Of a DNA stretch of 13,391 bases, positions 1 through 13,391 are shown in pieces (position 1 is the stretch's first letter; each line of letters begins with the position of its first letter). Source of the DNA: Entophlyctis helioformis. Lineage: Eukaryota; Chytridiomycota; Chytridiomycetes; Chytridiales; Chytriomycetaceae. The stretch is taken from positions 1 to 13,391 of the forward strand of contig JAHLKH010000420.1 in NCBI GenBank assembly GCA_025526915.1, written 5' to 3'. The notes under the pieces are model-generated. The model worked only from the letters and a program-made list of their open reading frames with translations, searched no databases and had not been told where the DNA came from. The position numbers were made by a program, and so were the translations under genes.

Positions 1-577
<577 letters not shown>

Positions 578-938
578 TTGCCGCCCACTGTTTCCATTGC
601 CGTCTCTTCCTGCATGCACCCATAAACGCCACTCTCTTCTTGCCACATTCCCGTCTGCTCCAGCACGACTCCACTTGAGATTCGCCGCTCGCTGCCGCCT
701 GTGGCATGCACCGTGCGCCAGCGTGCATGGCACGATCAGATGTGCCCGCACAGAGTGGCCGAGCCTGCCGTCGTGGGACTCGGTGCCACCACATGACGCA
801 GACTCGCCCTTGCACGCCGGCGGATCTGCATCGCCAGCGATTCACGCCAGGCGGCCAGTCGATGTTTCGCCGCACAAGCCGCCGACTTGCGATTTCCGAT
901 TTGCGCCGGACTTGAACGCTCACGCATCAACTCGCTGA
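578..938. other. Intergenic spacer between ABC copies A and B
   Basis: These 361 bases follow the stop of copy A and precede the ATG of copy B. The first part is pyrimidine-rich, as in a 3' untranslated region. It contains a CATAAA variant polyadenylation hexamer near 621-626; copy B has the same CCCATAAAC context after its own stop. The rest should include the promoter of copy B, but I see no convincing TATA box or other recognisable element. No supported gene lies here; open frames on both strands look like shadows with no family resemblance. Confidence 0.5.
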
Positions 939-5524
<4,586 letters not shown>

Positions 5525-5787
5525 TACTACAAGGCTTGCACTCGCCCCTCCTTGCCTCTGCTTTTCTTGGACATTACAATGAATCTCCCATAAACAGCCC
5601 AGCCAGCCCTCTGTCCATCGCGCATCCCAGATCAGCGCAGCCCACATGGCGCCAACTCCGACGAAACGCATCTGGATCGCCGTCGGTTCAAAGTCCCGAT
5701 GATTGCCGATGCCGTTGAAAATCTTCGCGGTTGAGCCCGGCAGGTTGCCTTTGCCGCCAACAACGCCTGCTCGACAACGTCAACGGC
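5525..5787. other. Intergenic spacer between ABC copies B and C
   Basis: These 263 bases run from the stop of copy B to the first ATG of copy C. A CCCATAAAC stretch near 5588-5596 resembles the one after copy A and may be part of the 3' end signal. An in-frame TGA at 5716-5718 closes the frame of copy C upstream, which supports ATG 5788 as the start. I see no clear similarity to the A-B spacer beyond the CATAAA context, and no gene. Confidence 0.5.
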
Positions 5788-10243
<4,456 letters not shown>

Positions 10244-10249
10244 TCTTCC

Positions 10250-10255
10250 AATAAA
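10250..10255 (+). promoter_or_regulatory. Canonical AATAAA polyadenylation hexamer of copy C
   Basis: AATAAA begins seven bases after the TGA of copy C. It is the only canonical hexamer at the end of an ABC gene in this window. Its position is unusually close to the stop, so it would give a very short 3' untranslated region. Confidence 0.5.
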
Positions 10256-10350
10256 GACGCTGATAGCCTGAGATGCACCCCTGGGCGACATCCATGGCTT
10301 CGATAGACACACGGTCACGTGACCTGCCGAGATTGTTGCAAAAGGAAAGC

Positions 10351-10355
10351 AAAAA
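10351..10355 (-). terminator. RNA polymerase III terminator of the tRNA (T5)
   Basis: On the - strand, five T residues follow the tRNA discriminator base after a single C. This is the standard polymerase III stop signal. Confidence 0.85.
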
Positions 10356-10356
10356 G

Positions 10357-10438
10357 TGAGCGAAGTGGGATTCGAACCCACGTCTCTTGCGAGACCGCGA
10401 CCTGAACACGGCGCCTTAGACCACTCGGCCATCCGCCC
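10357..10438 (-). tRNA. tRNA-Leu, anticodon CAG
   Basis: The 82-nt cloverleaf reads on the - strand. The 7-bp acceptor stem (10438-10432 with 10364-10358) has two G-U pairs. The D arm is GCC/GGC. The anticodon stem CCGTG/CGCGG encloses the loop TTCAGGT, giving anticodon CAG with G at 37. A long variable arm (TCTC-GCAA-GAGA) marks class II. The T arm is GTGGG-TTCGAAT-CCCAC and the discriminator is A. The CCA end is not encoded and there is no intron. Box A (TGGCCGAGTGG) and box B (GGTTCGAATCC) are present. The leucine-type features and discriminator A argue that CUG is read as Leu, the standard code. Confidence 0.95.
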
Positions 10439-10571
10439 ACTTATGGCTTCTTCTCTGGTTTTGACATTATATTTCAGATGTGTGCATACTGCCTGTGATT
10501 GCTTTCGTTGCGTGTTGGATGAACGCGTCGAGTGGATCTTGTCCTGACAGCCACAAAGCAAGCAGGCCGCT

Positions 10572-12103
10572 GTGACAATGCAGACGCAGCGACAGATGAC
10601 AGACAACGAAGAGCATGTGCCCCGTATGCAGAGTCAGCTGCAGAGCACAGCCGAGCAGCCGGCTGTGGTCGAGCAGGTCGTTGGAGTGAGCAGCAGCCAA
10701 GCTGTCAAGCCAGGGCAGACAGGACTGCCACGACAGCCAGCAGCAGCAACGACTGCACAGTCAGGTGTGCCTCGCTATGTAGTGCCGCCAGCGACCGGCA
10801 GCCTTGCGTTTGGCAGCAGCCACTGGGACGGCAAGCCTGCCGAGATCCACGCCATGATCCTCAAGCACGCCGGCCCGCTCACTCGCTTCCTGTGCGGCCT
10901 ACTCCGCGACACGGACACACTCGGCCAAGCGACAAAGCGAGCAGTGTGGATCGATGCGTTCAAGACGGACTGGCAGGGCGATCTGGCGCTGCTGCCTGAC
11001 GCCAACCTGACGGCCGACAACGGACTGTTACTTGCACACTCTCGCTCCATGTACGACCGTCTGTGCAAGCGGTTTCCTCGTTACACGGAGGTCTCCTATG
11101 CAAGCTCAGACGCAGACAAGAACAACCACTATGACGGCTCGTTTGCTGTCACTCGCTTTGACAGCCACCGGCTGCTTCTCATTCCCATGCGGCACGGCTG
11201 GTTCGACCTGGTGGACTTTACTCATCCGATCACACTCACTCGCATGGCCGTCCGCTTTGGATGTCTTGACCTGCTGAAGCATCTTGACGACAAGTACAAC
11301 ACGCTCCAAAATGGATGGCGAAACACGATCCGGCAAGCGAGTTCTGGCACCACGCAATGGATCAGGCTGCGAGCAATGGACATCTCGGTGTGGTGCAGTA
11401 CATGTTTGGTCTCGGTGTGAGTGGATGCACGACATCAGCAATGGACTGGGCGGCCAAAAACGGACATCTCGATGTTGTGCAGTGGCTGCATGCCAACAGG
11501 ACGGAAGGATGCACAGTATGGGCAGTCAATGGCGCAGCTGGCAATGGATATCTCAATATTGTGCAATGGCTCCACGATAAACGGATGGAAGGATGCACGA
11601 CTGCTGCAATGGATGGCTCTGCACGTAATGGCCATCTGCATGTCGTCAAGTGGCTGCATGCCAACAGGACGGAAGGATGCACGAGGAGGGCGATTGTCTA
11701 TGCTGCGCATTACGGCCGCCTTGATATGGTGCAATGGCTACACGAGACTCGCGGCTTGGAGTGTACGTCACGCACGTTGGAAATCGCCATTCGTGAGGGC
11801 CACTTGGACATCGTCAAGTACATGCACTCCAAGGGTGTCTGCACATCAAACTACGCTGTTGAAACGGCGGCCAGGTTCTGCAATATCGAGATGGTGCGGC
11901 AATTGTTGGATTGTGGCTACGCGGTTGGACTCGGAGCACTCTACCGCGCCAAGAAAGCCGCCGTCGCCGATATCCTCCTTGGCAGCCTCACACTTGACCA
12001 GGCACAGGCGCTGCTTATCCAAGCAGAGCAAGGAAACTGCACCAAGCTCACCATTGAGAGACTCGAGTCAACCATCAAAAGACTGCAAGCGTCAAGCAAG
12101 TGA
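10572..12103 (+). CDS. F-box-like and ankyrin-like repeat protein (one frameshift in the given sequence)
   Basis: This is a probable protein-interaction factor of about 510 residues. The N-terminus (1-80) is Gln/Ala-rich and low complexity. About residues 84-110 (HWDGKPAEIHAMILKHAGPL) look like a degenerate F-box, which would suggest a substrate adaptor of a ubiquitin ligase; this is inference. From about residue 225 come ankyrin-like repeats of the form AA.NGHLDVVQWLH..R.EGCT. Six repeats are spaced exactly 84 bases apart (the NGHL-type position at 11375, 11459, 11543, 11627, 11711 and 11795), i.e. 28 residues each instead of the canonical 33. Degenerate repeats flank them. The frame of the first part ends at 11418-11420, while the repeats continue in the frame that is open across 11315. 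One missing base near 11303-11315, beside an A run, restores the join. ATG 10572 is followed by another at 10578. Stop TGA at 12101-12103. Such families are expanded in some chytrids. Confidence 0.8.
11483..11682 (+). repeat. 32-bp direct repeat within the ankyrin-like array
   Basis: The 32 bases at 11483-11514 recur exactly at 11651-11682, 168 bases (two repeat units) apart. Both code WLHANRTEGCT in the same frame. The intervening unit (WLHDKRMEGCT) is more diverged. This indicates recent duplication or exchange between alternate repeats. Confidence 0.85.
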
Positions 12104-12658
12104 TGAATGGATCGCCAAGAGCTGTTCTTGGAATGAAGACGTGATTGCCGCACTGGTCCCTCCATGTCGCCACCAGAATCAAGGGTTGTTGGCAAAGCTC
12201 ACAGAGACGCAGGTGCATCTGCTGCACAGCGCTGCGCACCGTGTCTGGTGTCGGCCCACCTGCCAGCATCTTCCTCCACCTCCCTCTTCCCTGAGGATGC
12301 GCTGGCAGATCAGCTCTGCGATTGCTGCTTCAGAGATCACCAAGGTCGATCCTCCATCTGAGGCCGTCGTTGCGCTCTCTGCGCCAGCGTTGCTCGCCAC
12401 GACTCCCGCCCAGCAGTCCATGCTGTGTCCCGGCAATGGACCATTGAATGAGCTTGGCATGCACCAGCGTCAACAGTAGTCTGCATTCTGCTTTCAGACG
12501 GCACTCGCAGGCCGCATCCAGCTCTGTCTCGATCGCTCGCCTTCCATGTCAGGCGATCATCATGAGTGTGTACAAAGGTTGAGTCGACACAAAGAAGGTA
12601 TATTGAGGTAGAAGTGTTTCAAGAAAAACATCAACAGAAAGAAAGTTATCAGGACAGT
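12104..12658. other. Unassigned stretch between the ankyrin gene and the - strand gene
   Basis: These 555 bases hold no gene I can name. From 12104 to 12479 the + strand is open in the same frame as the N-terminal half of the ankyrin gene, ending at TAG 12477-12479. Its codons look plausible (residues such as LAKLTETQVHLLHSAAHR), so it could be a C-terminal extension or a separate exon. A - strand frame across 12179-12460 starting with ATG is also open, so coding cannot be decided by eye. From 12480 to 12658 the sequence becomes more AT-rich and is probably the 3' untranslated region of the - strand gene; no canonical AATAAA is seen on that strand. Confidence 0.4.
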
Positions 12659-13391
12659 TCAGCGCTTCTTGTTCTTGCCGCCGCGACGGATGTTCTTCTT
12701 GACAGTCGGGTCGTATGGCGTCTTCACGATACTCTCGAGGGTCTCGTCAGACATCTCCGTCTTCACTGCTTGACGGATGAGACGCTTTGCGACCGACGGT
12801 TCAAAGAATGAAACGTGCACTTGGTTGCGGTCCGAGGTACCGATCTTCACCAGCCACTGAACATCGAATTCGAGTCGAGTTGGAGAGTAGGCAATGATCT
12901 GGGTGATTGCCAGCTGATCACCAGTGCGTTCGCCAAACTCGCGTGCTCTTGCAACAACGGCCTTTTCGGCGCTCTTGACCCGCTCTACGACACTCTGAGA
13001 GTGGGTGATCGGGTCTTGAGCTGCGGAAACGGCCGCGTCTTGAGGAGCAGGTGCAAGGTCAGTGGACGTGGCTGGTGATTCAGCAGTGAAAGTCAAGTGG
13101 TCATGGACGACAGGCGGCGAAACGAGGATGGCAGTGGTGTCGGGAACAGCAGCATTGGGCTTGTCATCAGTCAGGATGGCATCAGAAGGCAGAATCAATA
13201 CAACACTAGGGATATCCTCGGTGGGCGCGATGGACTTGGCGAGAGGCAGGAGATCGGTCTCTGCGGTCTGGATCTCGTCGGCCGTGTCATTCTCGGAAAG
13301 CGTGATCGACGCAGTAGCCGCCGTCGCAGTCATAGGGACAGCCAAAGGAGCAGTCGCAGCAAGCTTGGATTCGGCTCTTGAACGTGCACCA
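12659..13391 (-). CDS. Unrecognised protein, C-terminal part (5' end beyond the window)
   Basis: The frame is open from the window edge (first full codon at 13390-13388) to TGA at 12661-12659, 243 codons, with no visible intron. The first ATG in the window is at 13333-13331, but the frame continues upstream without a stop, so the true start may lie outside. The visible N-terminal half is Thr/Ala/Asp/Pro-rich and looks disordered. The last about 100 residues look like a folded domain: an Ala/Lys/Glu helix (ERVKSAEKAVVARAREFGER), then strand-like segments (RLEFDVQWLVKIGT, QVHVSFFEP). It ends in a basic tail, RRGGKNKKR, which could bind nucleic acid or act as a nuclear signal. I do not recognise the family. 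It faces the ankyrin gene tail to tail. Confidence 0.7.
   Translation of the reverse strand, partial: GARSRAESKLAATAPLAVPMTATAATASITLSENDTADEIQTAETDLLPLAKSIAPTEDIPSVVLILPSDAILTDDKPNAAVPDTTAILVSPPVVHDHLTFTAESPATSTDLAPAPQDAAVSAAQDPITHSQSVVERVKSAEKAVVARAREFGERTGDQLAITQIIAYSPTRLEFDVQWLVKIGTSDRNQVHVSFFEPSVAKRLIRQAVKTEMSDETLESIVKTPYDPTVKKNIRRGGKNKKR

Noticed and set aside
10356..10440. tRNA with anticodon CAG as a possible CUG-to-Ser reassignment
   Set aside because: The arm pairing, discriminator A, G at 37 and overall form fit tRNA-Leu. Nothing in the protein comparisons calls for Ser at CUG codons.
11375..11880. Regular 84-base repeats as a CRISPR array or satellite DNA
   Set aside because: The period is in frame and encodes ankyrin-like units with synonymous and conservative variation. 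There are no identical repeats with unique spacers.
10572..12103. Giant-virus origin of the ankyrin-repeat gene
   Set aside because: Short ankyrin repeats occur in giant viruses, but the base composition matches neighbouring fungal-type genes and similar families are plausible in chytrids. No sequence evidence for transfer.
13331..13345. Start of the - strand gene at the TTG codon 13345-13343
   Set aside because: A nuclear eukaryotic gene is unlikely to start at TTG, and the frame is open upstream to the window edge. I treat the gene as 5'-partial.

Overview
The window is eukaryotic nuclear DNA, most likely from a fungus. The genes carry short GT-AG introns (58-101 bp), there is a class II tRNA-Leu with internal box A and box B promoters, and coding regions are GC-rich with C or G favoured at third positions. 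The last repeat gene, with short 28-residue ankyrin-like units, resembles families that are greatly expanded in chytrid fungi. A chytrid, possibly of the Rhizophydiales type, is my best guess, but this is inference from protein style and not from a database search.

Layout. Positions 1-577 hold the 3' end of one ABCC-type (MRP/Yor1-like) ABC transporter gene, copy A. Positions 939-5524 hold a complete second copy, B, with five exons. Positions 5788-10243 hold a third copy, C, with six exons. All three run head to tail on the + strand, separated by about 260-360 bp. A tRNA-Leu (anticodon CAG) lies on the - strand at 10357-10438. An F-box-like plus ankyrin-repeat gene runs on the + strand from 10572 to 12103. 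After an unassigned stretch, the 3' part of an unrecognised - strand gene fills 12659-13391 and runs off the window.

How the genes relate. B and C each encode TMD1-NBD1-TMD2-NBD2 with no TMD0, about 1,360-1,420 residues when the frames are followed. They are mosaic relative to each other. NBD1 plus the acidic linker (including an intron) and NBD2 are almost identical at the DNA level, while both membrane domains are clearly diverged, with sharp borders. This is the pattern expected if gene conversion keeps the ATP-driven motor uniform while the substrate-facing part diversifies.

Caution about the sequence. The transporter copies carry about 18 or more single-base insertions or deletions, mostly in short homopolymer runs, and the ankyrin gene carries one. 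Splice sites and catalytic motifs around them are intact. I think poorly polished consensus in near-identical repeats is the likeliest cause, with recent pseudogenisation as the alternative. The gene boundaries below therefore span frame changes, which are listed for each gene.
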